Below are positions 36,019-44,454 of a DNA stretch of 60,330 nt, piece by piece. The notes beneath the pieces are model-generated. The model ran no database searches. It saw only the letters and a program-made list of their open reading frames with translations, and was not told the DNA's origin. The position numbers and the translations under genes were made by a program. The stretch's first letter is position 1. Each line of letters starts with the position of its first letter. Source of the DNA: Firmicutes bacterium UBA5227 (GTDB taxonomy: Bacteria; Bacillota; Clostridia; Tissierellales; Sedimentibacteraceae); NCBI GenBank assembly GCA_002409285.1, contig DHUT01000065.1:20588-80917 (forward strand), in the 5' to 3' direction.

Positions 36019-36618
36019 CTATACCTGCCTGTTAATATTTTTTAGTGCTTCTTTTATAATTTCGTTTTCTGTCTTTCCTGTGAAATCAATTCTGTCAAGG
36101 GTCTGCCTTGCAGCATAGGAATTAAAACCCAGAGCAATCAGTGCATTGAGAACATCAGATTCTTCGGAATCCATACGGGAAATGCCTATTTCTTCTCCAC
36201 CTTCTGTTATGTTCTGTAATGTCCCCACCTTATCCTTAAGCTCAAGTATGATTTTACTTGCGGTTTTTTTACCTATGCCGGGCACCTTGGACATTCTTGC
36301 AGCATCATCCTTCAGGATTATTTCCCTGACTGTATTTACCTCATAGGTAGAAAGAACGGACAATCCTGCCTTCGGACCTATGCCGTTAACAGAAATAAGC
36401 TTCTTAAACAGTTCTATTTCATCTGTGGTTAAAAATCCGTAAAGAGAAATCATATCTTCTCTTATATGCATATAAATTTGTATTAAAACATGGCTGCCTT
36501 CAATTATTTTGTTTAATGTTGAAAGAGAAGTATTAATGTAATAACCTATACCATCGTTGTCTACTACTATGTAGTCCAAGCCTCTTTTAACAACCTCGCC
36601 CTTTATGTAACTTATCAT
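36019..36618 (-). CDS. ruvA: Holliday junction DNA-binding protein RuvA
   Basis: A 199-residue tetramerising protein. The OB fold comes first (MISYIKGEVV, VDNDGIGYYIN), then tandem HhH motifs (LISVNGIGPKAGLSVLS, MSKVPGIGKKTASKIILEL), then a C-terminal domain III after an acidic linker. GGAGAG precedes the ATG. It is second in ruvC-ruvA-ruvB. Confidence 0.97.
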   Translation of the reverse strand: MISYIKGEVVKRGLDYIVVDNDGIGYYINTSLSTLNKIIEGSHVLIQIYMHIREDMISLYGFLTTDEIELFKKLISVNGIGPKAGLSVLSTYEVNTVREIILKDDAARMSKVPGIGKKTASKIILELKDKVGTLQNITEGGEEIGISRMDSEESDVLNALIALGFNSYAARQTLDRIDFTGKTENEIIKEALKNINRQV

Positions 36619-36631
36619 TGTAACTCTCCGT

Positions 36632-37132
36632 TTAATATTTTAATATTTTGAAATTATCCGCATATTTCAGGGAATGAGCGTGACATATGGCCGCTGCCAG
36701 ACCATCAGCAACATCATCAGGCTTTGGGATAGTGTCCAGATGCAATATTACTTTAACCATCTCCTGAATTTGTTTTTTTTCAGCTCTCCCATATCCGACA
36801 ATTCCCTGCTTTATCTGAAGAGGTGTATATTCATAAAGGGGAATCCCGCTGTTTTCCGCAGCAAGCAGGTGTACTCCTCTGGCTTCAGCTATGGCAATTG
36901 CCGTCTTTACATTTTTATTATAAAATAGCTCCTCTATTGCAACCGCTTCAGGCTTGTACAATTTAAACAGTTCCATATAGCTGTCATAAATTATTTTAAG
37001 TCTCCTGGGGAACTCTTCGCCGCTTTCCGTAATAATCGCCCCGTAGTCAATAACTTCAAATTTATTTCCTATGTAATTTAAAACCCCATATCCTGATATA
37101 GCAAGCCCAGGGTCAATTCCAAATATAATCAT
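36632..37132 (-). CDS. ruvC: crossover junction endodeoxyribonuclease RuvC
   Basis: Resolves Holliday junctions. The acidic catalytic residues are in IFGIDPGLAISGYG, AIEELFYN and DVADGLAAAICH. It is 166 residues. AAAGGAAT precedes the ATG. It heads an operon running through ruvAB, the SpoIID-like gene, queA, tgt and yajC, with a LexA-like palindrome in its promoter. Confidence 0.97.
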   Translation of the reverse strand: MIIFGIDPGLAISGYGVLNYIGNKFEVIDYGAIITESGEEFPRRLKIIYDSYMELFKLYKPEAVAIEELFYNKNVKTAIAIAEARGVHLLAAENSGIPLYEYTPLQIKQGIVGYGRAEKKQIQEMVKVILHLDTIPKPDDVADGLAAAICHAHSLKYADNFKILKY

Positions 37133-37186
37133 AATTATTCCTTTTCTTTTGTTATCACAACTGTTCAGCAGTAACTCACCTACAAC

Positions 37187-37209
37187 TGAACTATTGTTCA
37201 GCTATTGTT
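37187..37209. promoter_or_regulatory. possible LexA/SOS operator of ruvCAB
   Basis: The perfect palindrome TGAACTATTGTTCA (37187-37200) is followed by a second half-type site CAGCTATTGTTC, immediately downstream of the ruvC -10 box. GAAC-N4-GTTC is the core of Gram-positive LexA boxes, though the inner four bases do not match the Bacillus consensus. A related sequence at 52861-52915 has no repair gene beside it, so a dispersed repeat is the alternative. Confidence 0.45.
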
Positions 37210-37213
37210 CTAA

Positions 37214-37242
37214 ATTATAACATAGAATACCTGCCATGTTAA
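37214..37242 (-). promoter_or_regulatory. promoter of the ruvCAB operon
   Basis: On the minus strand TTAACA (37237-37242) and TATAAT (37214-37219) with a 17-base spacer. Confidence 0.7.
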
Positions 37243-37283
37243 GAACTTTTTATTTACTTGTAAATCTTGCTATTAATTTTTAC

Positions 37284-37311
37284 TTTGCAATAAGTTAAAA
37301 TGTGATATAAT
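37284..37311 (+). promoter_or_regulatory. probable rodA promoter
   Basis: TATAAT (37306-37311) with TTTGCA (37284-37289) at a 16-base spacing, 32 bases before the rodA start. Confidence 0.5.
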
Positions 37312-37343
37312 GAATAAAAATCTTTATCTGAATGGAGTTTAAC

Positions 37344-38504
37344 ATGTTCAAAAAAGAAAGCAGACTTAAAAGGTTTGATTTTATGTTGTTCCTAACAACA
37401 ATAGCCTTATGCATATTTGGATTTATAATGATTAACAGTGCAACCATGAGCAAGGCCTCCGGAAGCGAGCCATACCTAAAAACGCAGATTGCCGCTTTTT
37501 CCATGGGATTGGTGGCGTTGTTCATATTGGTTATGATAGACTATGACATATATGGAAGCTTTTATATTCCAATTTACGGAATATCTATTGCTTTGCTTGT
37601 ATATGCATTAATCAGACCTGTTTCCGCATCCGAATGGGGAGATGTAAGGAGCTGGGTTTCAATAGGTCCAATTGTTTTTCAGCCTTCCGAAGTTGCAAAA
37701 TTCAGCGTAATTATATCGTTGTCAAAGTATATTGACATACACAAGGAAAATATAAATAACCCTTCGGTTCTGATAAAAATACTTGTATTTGCACTTGTGC
37801 CGGTAGTTTTAATCCTAATGCAGCCGGATCTGGGTACTGCCCTGGTTTTCATGTTTTTTATAGCAGTTATAATTTTTATAGCAGGAGTGGACAGAAAATA
37901 CATTATCGCCATATTTATTGTATTGTTGGTGATGCTGCTGGCAGGACTGATTATATTTCCGGGTCTGATGGAAAATTATGTTCCTAAGGATAACTATATG
38001 CTGGACAGAATAGTTGCATTTTTATATCCTGAATTAGATCCCGAAGGTATTGGATACCAAGTAATCCAGTCAAAGACCGCAATCGGGTCGGGACTTCTCT
38101 ACGGAAGAGGTCTTAACAACGGAGTCCAGAATCAGTTGGGATACCTTCCCACAAAGGAAACAGATTTTATATTTGCCGTAATCGGGGAAGAACTTGGTCT
38201 TTTGGGAGGACTTTTGCTGCTTGGCTTGTATGCGGTACTGCTGTACAGATTAATCAGAATCGCAAGACATGCATCAGACTTATTCGGCTCACTTATGGTA
38301 TCTGGAATAGCCGCAATGCTTTTTTTTCACATATTTGAAAATATAGGCATGACTATGGGACTGATGCCGGTAACAGGAATACCGCTTCCTTTAATAAGCT
38401 ACGGCGGTACATTCATGCTTGTAAATATGATAAGCATTGGACTTTGCCTAAGCGTAGGCATGAAGAGAGGAAGAATGGATTTAAACGATTTTATGGAACG
38501 ATAA
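37344..38504 (+). CDS. rodA: SEDS peptidoglycan polymerase (RodA/FtsW family)
   Basis: A 386-residue integral membrane glycosyltransferase with about ten membrane helices. SEDS hallmarks are FQPSEVAKF, LMQPDLGTALV, the extracellular KETDFIFAVIGEELG and GIPLPLISYGGT. The short cytoplasmic ends favour RodA over FtsW. The start at 37344 has TGGAG at 7 bases; an ATG four codons earlier overlaps it. It is monocistronic, convergent with the nucleoside kinase gene. Confidence 0.92.
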   Translation: MFKKESRLKRFDFMLFLTTIALCIFGFIMINSATMSKASGSEPYLKTQIAAFSMGLVALFILVMIDYDIYGSFYIPIYGISIALLVYALIRPVSASEWGDVRSWVSIGPIVFQPSEVAKFSVIISLSKYIDIHKENINNPSVLIKILVFALVPVVLILMQPDLGTALVFMFFIAVIIFIAGVDRKYIIAIFIVLLVMLLAGLIIFPGLMENYVPKDNYMLDRIVAFLYPELDPEGIGYQVIQSKTAIGSGLLYGRGLNNGVQNQLGYLPTKETDFIFAVIGEELGLLGGLLLLGLYAVLLYRLIRIARHASDLFGSLMVSGIAAMLFFHIFENIGMTMGLMPVTGIPLPLISYGGTFMLVNMISIGLCLSVGMKRGRMDLNDFMER

Positions 38505-38525
38505 AAAGGGGCTGACAGCCCCTTT
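38505..38525. terminator. shared intrinsic terminator of rodA and the nucleoside kinase gene
   Basis: AAAGGGGCT-GAC-AGCCCCTTT. The minus-strand side runs into TTTTT; the plus side has a weaker T-rich tail. Confidence 0.8.
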
Positions 38526-38532
38526 CTTCATT

Positions 38533-40182
38533 TTATTCAAAACAGCTTCCACCTGTAAATTCTCTTAAAATTGAAGTGTTTGTAATTGCACTTTCATCTT
38601 CAATAGGTTTAAAATAGCTTAGAAACTTGAGAAGCCTCTGCCTTTCAGGATAGAATTTGCTGTCATATTCAATTCCCTCTATTAAGGGTTCGGCATATTT
38701 TCTAAGTACACACAGCTCGTAAACCAGCGCAGAATTAAATATAGCATCTGCATTTTCCTGGTAGGGGAAAATATATTTTTCGGTTCCCCTCACAACACTA
38801 TCCCACAGCTCCATTGTTTTAATGGCATTGTTTCCTCGATGTGTGTTATCTCTTACTATGCGTCTGAGCAGCCTTAAATCAGATGTTGGAATACGATTGT
38901 GATTATCTATGTTTAGCTGGGTCAATGCGCTGATATATATTTTAAATTTATTTATTTGTGGTATCTGCTCCGTAAGATGATCATTAAGTCCATGTATTCC
39001 TTCAATTATAATGATGTAATCATTTGTTAAGGTTACCGGCTCTCTCGTATATTCTCTTTGCCCCGTTTTGAAATTATATACAGGAATATTAACAGTTTCA
39101 CAGGTCATCAGGCTCAGAAGCTGCTCGTTGAACAAATCAAGGTCTAAGGCATCAATTGTCTCAAAGTCATATTCCCCATTTTCATCTCTTGGTGTCAGAT
39201 GCCTGTCAACAAAGTAATCGTCCAGAGAAAGCGCAAACGTCTTCTTTCCGTTAACCCGCAATTGAATTGAAAGTCTTTGGGCAAAAGTAGTCTTTCCGGA
39301 GGAAGAAGGTCCTGCAATCAGCACAACCTTAATATTTTTATCACTGGCTATTTCATCTGCTATATAAGCTATTTTCTTCTCATGGAGAGCTTCGTTAACT
39401 CGTATCATATCATCTATTGTGTTATTGGCTATTTTCCTGTTCAAAGCTCCGACATAAGCCACATCCATTATTTTCCCCCAATCTTCGGCCTCCTTAAAAA
39501 CTTTATACAGCTTTTTTTGTTCAATATTCTCAGGAAGTTCAAAATTACTTTCCTGTGTGGGGTAATTAAGTATAATTCCGGGATAAAATAATCTTAGATC
39601 AAATTTATCTATGAACTCTGTATTCGGAGCAAGATAACCATAAAATGTATCATAATATCCATCCAGTTCATAAACTCTTATAGTATCTCCGTTCCAGTAT
39701 TTCAAAAGCTGAACTTTATCGTTCATGCCCTGTTCGGTAAAAATTTTCTCTGCTTTATTTAGGCTCAAAAACATTGTGCTTATAGGCTTTTTCTCATCTA
39801 TAATCTCCTGCATTCTTTTTTTTATGTTTTTAAGCTGCATCTTATTTACAAGGTGCTCATGTTCCAGCTCAGTATACAGCCCTTTGTTCAATGAGTGCTT
39901 TATTTCTACACCTATACCGGGGAAAACATCTTTGCAAGCCTTAATATATATCATAGTCAGGGTTCTGACGTAAATTCTGTGACCGTCATTATCTTCTATG
40001 CTCAAAAACTCGATCTTGTCATTCTCTTTGAATTTTCCATTCACAAGCTCCTGAAGCCTGTTGTTCACCTTTACTCCAAGATAACCGGTATAATCGTCCT
40101 TATACTTTTTCAGTAAATCAAACAATGATTCATTTTCATTAACATCTGCAATTTTATGTTCATTAATTAATTCTACTTTCAT
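38533..40182 (-). CDS. uridine kinase-like nucleoside kinase with TGS domain
   Basis: A 549-residue protein. A TGS-like domain is at residues 1-65, then a ThrRS-like second domain (HSLNKGLYTELEHEHLV), then a phosphoribulokinase/uridine kinase fold with Walker A GPSSSGKTTF near 290 and LSLDDYFVDR. This fusion is a recognised clostridial/Thermotoga type annotated as nucleoside kinase. The phosphate acceptor is probably a pyrimidine nucleoside but not shown here. GGAGGG precedes the ATG. Confidence 0.9.
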   Translation of the reverse strand: MKVELINEHKIADVNENESLFDLLKKYKDDYTGYLGVKVNNRLQELVNGKFKENDKIEFLSIEDNDGHRIYVRTLTMIYIKACKDVFPGIGVEIKHSLNKGLYTELEHEHLVNKMQLKNIKKRMQEIIDEKKPISTMFLSLNKAEKIFTEQGMNDKVQLLKYWNGDTIRVYELDGYYDTFYGYLAPNTEFIDKFDLRLFYPGIILNYPTQESNFELPENIEQKKLYKVFKEAEDWGKIMDVAYVGALNRKIANNTIDDMIRVNEALHEKKIAYIADEIASDKNIKVVLIAGPSSSGKTTFAQRLSIQLRVNGKKTFALSLDDYFVDRHLTPRDENGEYDFETIDALDLDLFNEQLLSLMTCETVNIPVYNFKTGQREYTREPVTLTNDYIIIIEGIHGLNDHLTEQIPQINKFKIYISALTQLNIDNHNRIPTSDLRLLRRIVRDNTHRGNNAIKTMELWDSVVRGTEKYIFPYQENADAIFNSALVYELCVLRKYAEPLIEGIEYDSKFYPERQRLLKFLSYFKPIEDESAITNTSILREFTGGSCFE

Positions 40183-40193
40183 GTTACCCTCCG

Positions 40194-41105
40194 TTATTTT
40201 AAAAATAGTCTGTCGCTAATTTCAGATTTCACCTCCAGTCCGTTTAAATATTTCAGTCCACCTTCGTACCCTCCGAGAATCAGCTTGTAGGCATGGAGAA
40301 CCTGCTGTTTTTCCGAATCTTTTTTCCCGTACTTCTTATCTCCTTCTATGGGATGACCTATAGAAGCCAGATGTGCCCTTATCTGATGTGCTCTGCCCGT
40401 CTCTATTTCTATTTCAAGCCATGTGTAGTTTCCTTCTGTTCTTATGGGATGAGCATAGGTTATGACTTCCTTTGCATTTTCAGTATTTTCCCTGATAATT
40501 TTTACCATATTCTTATTTTCATTTTTTATGAGATAATCCTTAAGCTCCAAATCCTTATTGATTATTCCGTGAACCTTGGCTATGTATAATTTTTTTATGT
40601 TCCTTTCTCTTATTGCCTTATTGGTCTGCTTCAATGAATCGTAATTTTTTGCTGCAATAATCAGGCCTGATGTATTTTTGTCCAGCCTGTTGCACACCGC
40701 AGGCTTAAATGTAAAGCTTATATTTTCCTCTTTTGCATTTAGATACATTCTGATTTCATCCACAAGATTTCTTTGGGATGTTTCATCAGGCTGAGTACTC
40801 AAGCCTATTGGCTTGTTTACAATTAAAATATTATCATCCTCATAAACTATTTTGAAATGTATCTCCGTCTGTTTCAGTGTCTTCTTTTCTCTAAATTTTT
40901 CAATTGTTTCATCAGCTAAATAAAGCTGTACCAAATCATCCTTTTTTAATACTGTTTCCGGTTCAGCCTTTGAACCGTTCAATTTTACATTTTTCTTCCT
41001 CAGCATTTTATAAATAAATGACTGGTTTGCTTTATTGAGGTATTTTTTTAAAAATCTGTCCAGCCTTTGACCTTCTTCATTATTTGTAATTTTTATTTCC
41101 TTCAT
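40194..41105 (-). CDS. RluA-family pseudouridine synthase
   Basis: A 303-residue enzyme with an N-terminal S4 RNA-binding domain (GQRLDRFLKKYLNKA) and the catalytic Asp in CNRLDKNTSGLIIA. The later motifs ETGRAHQIRAHLASIGHPI and GDKKYG are present. It modifies 23S rRNA or tRNA uridines, with a specificity (RluC/RluD-like) that cannot be settled by eye. It lies 11 bases upstream of the nucleoside kinase gene. Confidence 0.93.
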   Translation of the reverse strand: MKEIKITNNEEGQRLDRFLKKYLNKANQSFIYKMLRKKNVKLNGSKAEPETVLKKDDLVQLYLADETIEKFREKKTLKQTEIHFKIVYEDDNILIVNKPIGLSTQPDETSQRNLVDEIRMYLNAKEENISFTFKPAVCNRLDKNTSGLIIAAKNYDSLKQTNKAIRERNIKKLYIAKVHGIINKDLELKDYLIKNENKNMVKIIRENTENAKEVITYAHPIRTEGNYTWLEIEIETGRAHQIRAHLASIGHPIEGDKKYGKKDSEKQQVLHAYKLILGGYEGGLKYLNGLEVKSEISDRLFLK

Positions 41106-41201
41106 ACTTATAAAACCGCCTTTCTGCTAAAGACACCGATAGGGTCATGAAACAAGTATTTGTTTCAAACTTTATTTCGTATTGATATGAATTATTACTT
41201 T

Positions 41202-41207
41202 ATTATA
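41202..41207 (-). promoter_or_regulatory. extended -10 of the pseudouridine synthase gene
   Basis: TGGTATAAT on the minus strand with no good -35. Between it and the gene is a small GAAAC/GTTTC hairpin (about 41150-41167). The divergent spacer 41106-41342 otherwise holds only the opposing promoter. Confidence 0.4.
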
Positions 41208-41281
41208 CCAAACTATTTATTAAAGTGTATATGCTTTTGTAAAATTTGATAAAATTAACAGCTTTTTATTAAATGAGGTTA

Positions 41282-41310
41282 TTGTATCTAATATAATTTT
41301 GTGATAATAT
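41282..41310 (+). promoter_or_regulatory. probable promoter of the MltG-like gene
   Basis: TTGTAT (41282-41287) and TAATAT (41305-41310) with a 17-base spacer; AAGGAG and the ATG follow. Confidence 0.5.
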
Positions 41311-41342
41311 AAAGAGGTACGGATATTCTTAAGGAGCGACAA

Positions 41343-41846
41343 ATGAAAAAGATAATTAATGCTATAAGAGACTTTTTATATAATATTACAGACTATGGTT
41401 TAATTATTATCGTAATAGTTGTCATGGTTGGAATATTAGGCTGGAGGTTTAACATTTTATTCAGCAGAGGAATCGATAAAGAGGTTATAGACCAGTTGCC
41501 GCCAATTGCAGCAAATGAGCCTGAACCTTCTGACAGTACCGGCAATAATCCGAATCCCTCTGAACCGGGTGAGGCTGAAGAACCGTCCCAGACTGAAGAG
41601 CCTGAAAAGCCTTCCCAGAATGAAAGCGGAAGTGGTTTGATAGCAACAGTTGTTATTCCGGATGGCACTTTGCCTTCAAAGATAGCCGAAATTCTCTTGA
41701 ATTCAAACTTGATAGATGACACAAAAGCATTCTTAAACAAATCTGTTGAGCTTGGTCTTGATACAAGACTTAGAAGCGGAACCTATGAAATCGAAGTCGG
41801 AACGTCACTGGACAATATAATTAAAATACTTGCAAATGCCCAATAA
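41343..41846 (+). CDS. MltG/YceG-like membrane protein lacking the catalytic domain
   Basis: A 167-residue protein with a short cytoplasmic start and one membrane helix (about 17-38). A Pro/Glu/Ser-rich linker follows (about 55-95). The C-terminal domain reads VVIPDGTLPSKIAEILLNSNLI then RSGTYEIEVG, the LysM-like subdomain that precedes the catalytic part of endolytic transglycosylase MltG. The catalytic glutamate domain is absent and the gene ends cleanly before a palindrome. It may be a glycan-binding regulator. This short form recurs in Clostridia as far as I recall. Confidence 0.7.
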   Translation: MKKIINAIRDFLYNITDYGLIIIVIVVMVGILGWRFNILFSRGIDKEVIDQLPPIAANEPEPSDSTGNNPNPSEPGEAEEPSQTEEPEKPSQNESGSGLIATVVIPDGTLPSKIAEILLNSNLIDDTKAFLNKSVELGLDTRLRSGTYEIEVGTSLDNIIKILANAQ

Positions 41847-41852
41847 AGTAAC

Positions 41853-41887
41853 AAGGGCGGACACGTGTTCGCCCCGTGTTCGCTCTT
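41853..41887. repeat. palindromic repeat with GGGCG..CGCCC stem and GTGTTCGC tail
   Basis: GGGCGGACAC pairs with GTGTTCGCCC (41855-41874), followed by a second CGTGTTCGCTCTT half that can pair with AAGGGCGGACACG instead. It is a variant of the GGACAC/GTGTCC repeat family and doubles as terminator for the MltG-like gene. Confidence 0.6.
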
Positions 41888-41893
41888 GCGTTC

Positions 41894-42448
41894 TTAATAC
41901 TTTGAATTCACGTAGTAATCGATAACGGATGTCTTTCTTTTATCAGAGAAGACACTTTCTTTTTTTAACACCTCCAAAAGCCAAAGGCTCTTAGAATGAA
42001 GAACAGCATATTCAAAATCATTCAAAACAATTTCGTACAGCTTGCCTTCAAGGTTTGTGGACTCCATTTTGATAAAGTATGCTTCCACGTTTTCGTAGTG
42101 AAGAAATCTTAACAGCCGGAATGAAGTTTTATCCTTTTCATTGTAATAATAATCGGCATCGCTTAAGTATTTGCTGTAATAGCTTATATGCTTTCCTCTG
42201 TCTTTAATTTCCTGGGCTAACATCATGTGGTACTTTGCCATCATATTATAATACTGATAGTTGTACATTCCTTTTTCAAAGCTGTCTATACGCTGAAATG
42301 GCTTAATATTCTTTTCAAGCATATATTTATAGTTTAGGTCCAGATACTCCTTCTTGTTTATATCACCGTTCATGTGCTGAATGATCAGCATATCCCTATG
42401 TTCGAAAAAATCATCAAAAATAGTCTTGTTCGGTTTGAAATAATTCAT
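41894..42448 (-). CDS. hypothetical protein, possibly DUF6648
   Basis: A 184-residue soluble helical protein rich in Tyr, Asp and Lys (DSFEKGMYNYQYYNMMAKYH is characteristic). The start at 42448 follows AGAGTGA; the frame runs 23 codons further up without a site. The Tyr-rich block recalls the clostridial DUF6648 family, but I hold that loosely. It is downstream of a small P-loop protein gene, with a stem-loop between them. Function is unknown. Confidence 0.6.
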   Translation of the reverse strand: MNYFKPNKTIFDDFFEHRDMLIIQHMNGDINKKEYLDLNYKYMLEKNIKPFQRIDSFEKGMYNYQYYNMMAKYHMMLAQEIKDRGKHISYYSKYLSDADYYYNEKDKTSFRLLRFLHYENVEAYFIKMESTNLEGKLYEIVLNDFEYAVLHSKSLWLLEVLKKESVFSDKRKTSVIDYYVNSKY

Positions 42449-42554
42449 AAAATCACTCTTTCTAATTGTCATACTAAAGCGTACATTAATTTTAACAGAA
42501 AATACGCATTTTAGCAAGAGCGATAGATAATGTTAGAAGGTTAAGATATAAATA

Positions 42555-42574
42555 GCCACCGAAAACTCGGTGGC
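42555..42574 (-). terminator. stem-loop terminator after the P-loop gene
   Basis: GCCACCGA/TCGGTGGC with a four-base loop. The following T-rich tract is imperfect (TATTTATAT). Confidence 0.6.
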
Positions 42575-42581
42575 ATATACG

Positions 42582-43010
42582 TTAAAGCATTACTGCCTGT
42601 TCAACAACTCTATCTCTTAATCCTTCCGGAATATCTTCTACGTCATGATTTACACTCATTACAAAATTAACATCGAACTTCTCTGATAAATAATCTAATC
42701 TTTCAATTATGGAATTTAGCTTATCCACACCTGATTGTGCAATTTTGTATAATCCGTCTATGTATACTACTTCCACATCATAATCTGTTGCAATTAAACC
42801 GCATACAAAACCTTGGAACTGCTCTGTATTTGTCAGTCCGAATTCTTTCGTGTTAATATATCTGACACGGTAGTCCAAATCGAATATGTGTCTGTTGTTC
42901 GCTTCCAGGAAAACCATCTTTCCCTGTATATTTTCGATTGATTTATTTGCCATATCAATCATTCTTCTTGTTTTACCTGTACCATTGTGTCCGCAAACCA
43001 ATTGAACCAT
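42582..43010 (-). CDS. small P-loop ATP-binding protein of unknown role
   Basis: A 142-residue protein with Walker A CGHNGTGKTRRMIDMA at residues 6-20 and a Walker B-like strand DVEVVYIDGLYK near 80. That leaves a minimal RecA/thymidine-kinase-like fold without further domains. The ATG at 43010 (GGAGTG 10 bases upstream) is preferred to the GTG three codons earlier. The context gives no functional clue. Homologues occur in Clostridia as simple ATP-binding proteins. Confidence 0.65.
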   Translation of the reverse strand: MVQLVCGHNGTGKTRRMIDMANKSIENIQGKMVFLEANNRHIFDLDYRVRYINTKEFGLTNTEQFQGFVCGLIATDYDVEVVYIDGLYKIAQSGVDKLNSIIERLDYLSEKFDVNFVMSVNHDVEDIPEGLRDRVVEQAVML

Positions 43011-43150
43011 AATAATCACACTCCTACGATTTTTTTATAAAAGTTAATTACAGATATATTGTACCACAGATTGAAAATGTTTACACTAACAATTTTAAAA
43101 ATTTATAAGTTTTTTGAACCTTGGCTCCTTCCTGCCTTTTCCATCATATT

Positions 43151-43178
43151 TGTCACCCTACCCAAAGTTAGGGTGACA
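43151..43178. repeat. inverted repeat TGTCACCCTA/TAGGGTGACA
   Basis: Perfect 10-base arms with an 8-base loop. Further TGTCACCC (43200) and TTGTCAC fragments follow within 35 bases. It lies in the 205-base spacer between the DUF378 and P-loop genes, which holds nothing else I can see. It may be a terminator or another class of palindromic repeat. Confidence 0.55.
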
Positions 43179-43215
43179 AGGAAGTTACAACAACCCCATG
43201 TCACCCTTGTCACAT

Positions 43216-43407
43216 TTAGGCGAATATTACATAAAGCAGTGAATAAAGGCCTGCAACTCCTATTAATATGTAAATAATCCTTCCAAGCTTGTTGTTCCAG
43301 CCCCCAAAGAAGTTATCTACAATATCAATTTTTGCTAATCCGTACAAACCCCAATTCAGGGCTCCTATGATTATAAGAATTGAAGCTATGGCAGTTATTA
43401 TCTTCAT
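43216..43407 (-). CDS. DUF378 family membrane protein
   Basis: A 63-residue protein with two membrane helices (about 3-24 and 42-62) and the DUF378 signature IIIGALNWGLYGL plus IYILIGVAGLYSL. GGGGAGGAAGT precedes the ATG. Function is unknown. Confidence 0.85.
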   Translation of the reverse strand: MKIITAIASILIIIGALNWGLYGLAKIDIVDNFFGGWNNKLGRIIYILIGVAGLYSLLYVIFA

Positions 43408-43481
43408 ACTTCCTCCCCAACACTGATATTATTACATTATATTGGAGGTAAGGTGTAAATATGTACAAAGCTTAAATATTT

Positions 43482-44318
43482 TCAGATAATCTGAAATATT
43501 TCCGACAGTGCGTAATATACACCTGAATTATTGTTGTCATAAACTGATACTGTCCTTGCAGCCTTAATTGATTCTTCCGTCCCGTTTTTCATTGCTATGC
43601 CAAGCCCCGTATTTCTTAAAAGCTCTGTGTCGTTATTGTCATCGCCAATTGCAATTATCTCTTCAGGTGCTATACTGATATGCGAAGAGTATTTTTTCAG
43701 TGCATTCCATTTACAGCCCTGGGGGTGCAGAAATTCCAGCAGTGCTCTTTTGCTGATATTTCTGTTGCATATAATGTTATATCTTCCCTTCTTAAATCCA
43801 TCCATTACATGTGCAAATTCACACAGTCTGTTATATTCACCAAAGTAGCATGCAGATAAAATATTATTTATATTTCCGGGTTCAAATTTCATTATCCTTG
43901 CACGATTATACTCTCTCTTAATATATCCGAAATATGCTTCTTCATAATCTTCTCTTTCATAAATCAAATCATATCCGTTTTCATATTCATCAACATGAAG
44001 CACAGGATTCAGGCTGTATTTTAATCCTTCTTCGTATATTTTTTCAAATTCCAGAGGATTGAGATAGTTACATTCCACAAGCTCATCATTGTATGAATAC
44101 CTTATAATTGCTCCGTTGTTAGCTAATATGACCGGATTTACTCCCTTTATCTCTTCTGTAAGCTGCTTAGCCATGTAATAGTTTCTTCCGGTTGCAATTG
44201 CTATCCTGATGTTTCGTTTATGAAGTTCGTTTAATATCCTGCTGTTTTTTTTGCTTATTTTCTTTTCATCGTCAAGGAGTGTCCCGTCCAAGTCCAGGAC
44301 TACCATTTTATAGCTCAT
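43482..44318 (-). CDS. Cof-type HAD-IIB phosphatase
   Basis: A 278-residue haloacid dehalogenase superfamily hydrolase. Motif I is LDLDGTLLDDEKK, motif II AIATGRN, motif III Lys in CKWNALKKY and motif IV IGDDNNDTELL. A C2B cap lies between. It probably dephosphorylates sugar phosphates or flavin/PLP-type metabolites, which is typical for Cof proteins. It is a single gene with no obvious partner. Confidence 0.93.
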   Translation of the reverse strand: MSYKMVVLDLDGTLLDDEKKISKKNSRILNELHKRNIRIAIATGRNYYMAKQLTEEIKGVNPVILANNGAIIRYSYNDELVECNYLNPLEFEKIYEEGLKYSLNPVLHVDEYENGYDLIYEREDYEEAYFGYIKREYNRARIMKFEPGNINNILSACYFGEYNRLCEFAHVMDGFKKGRYNIICNRNISKRALLEFLHPQGCKWNALKKYSSHISIAPEEIIAIGDDNNDTELLRNTGLGIAMKNGTEESIKAARTVSVYDNNNSGVYYALSEIFQII

Positions 44319-44390
44319 AACATCACCCGCATGAATTATACCACCGATATCCGGAAATGTACAACCCCAAACAAATCATTTGTTATCTGA

Positions 44391-44423
44391 AAAAGATACG
44401 GCAGAAGTTTCTGCCGTATCTTT
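44391..44423 (-). terminator. intrinsic terminator of the opp operon
   Basis: AAAGATACGGCAGA/CTGCCGTATCTTT with a five-base loop, followed on the minus strand by TTTTT. Confidence 0.88.
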
Positions 44424-44424
44424 A

Positions 44425-44454
44425 CATTCATTCATTATTCATTCATTCATTATT
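44425..44454. repeat. ATTC tetranucleotide tract at the oppA stop
   Basis: Two blocks of CATT repeats (three units each, interrupted once) between the terminator and the oppA stop codon. The last repeat overlaps the stop. Confidence 0.7.
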
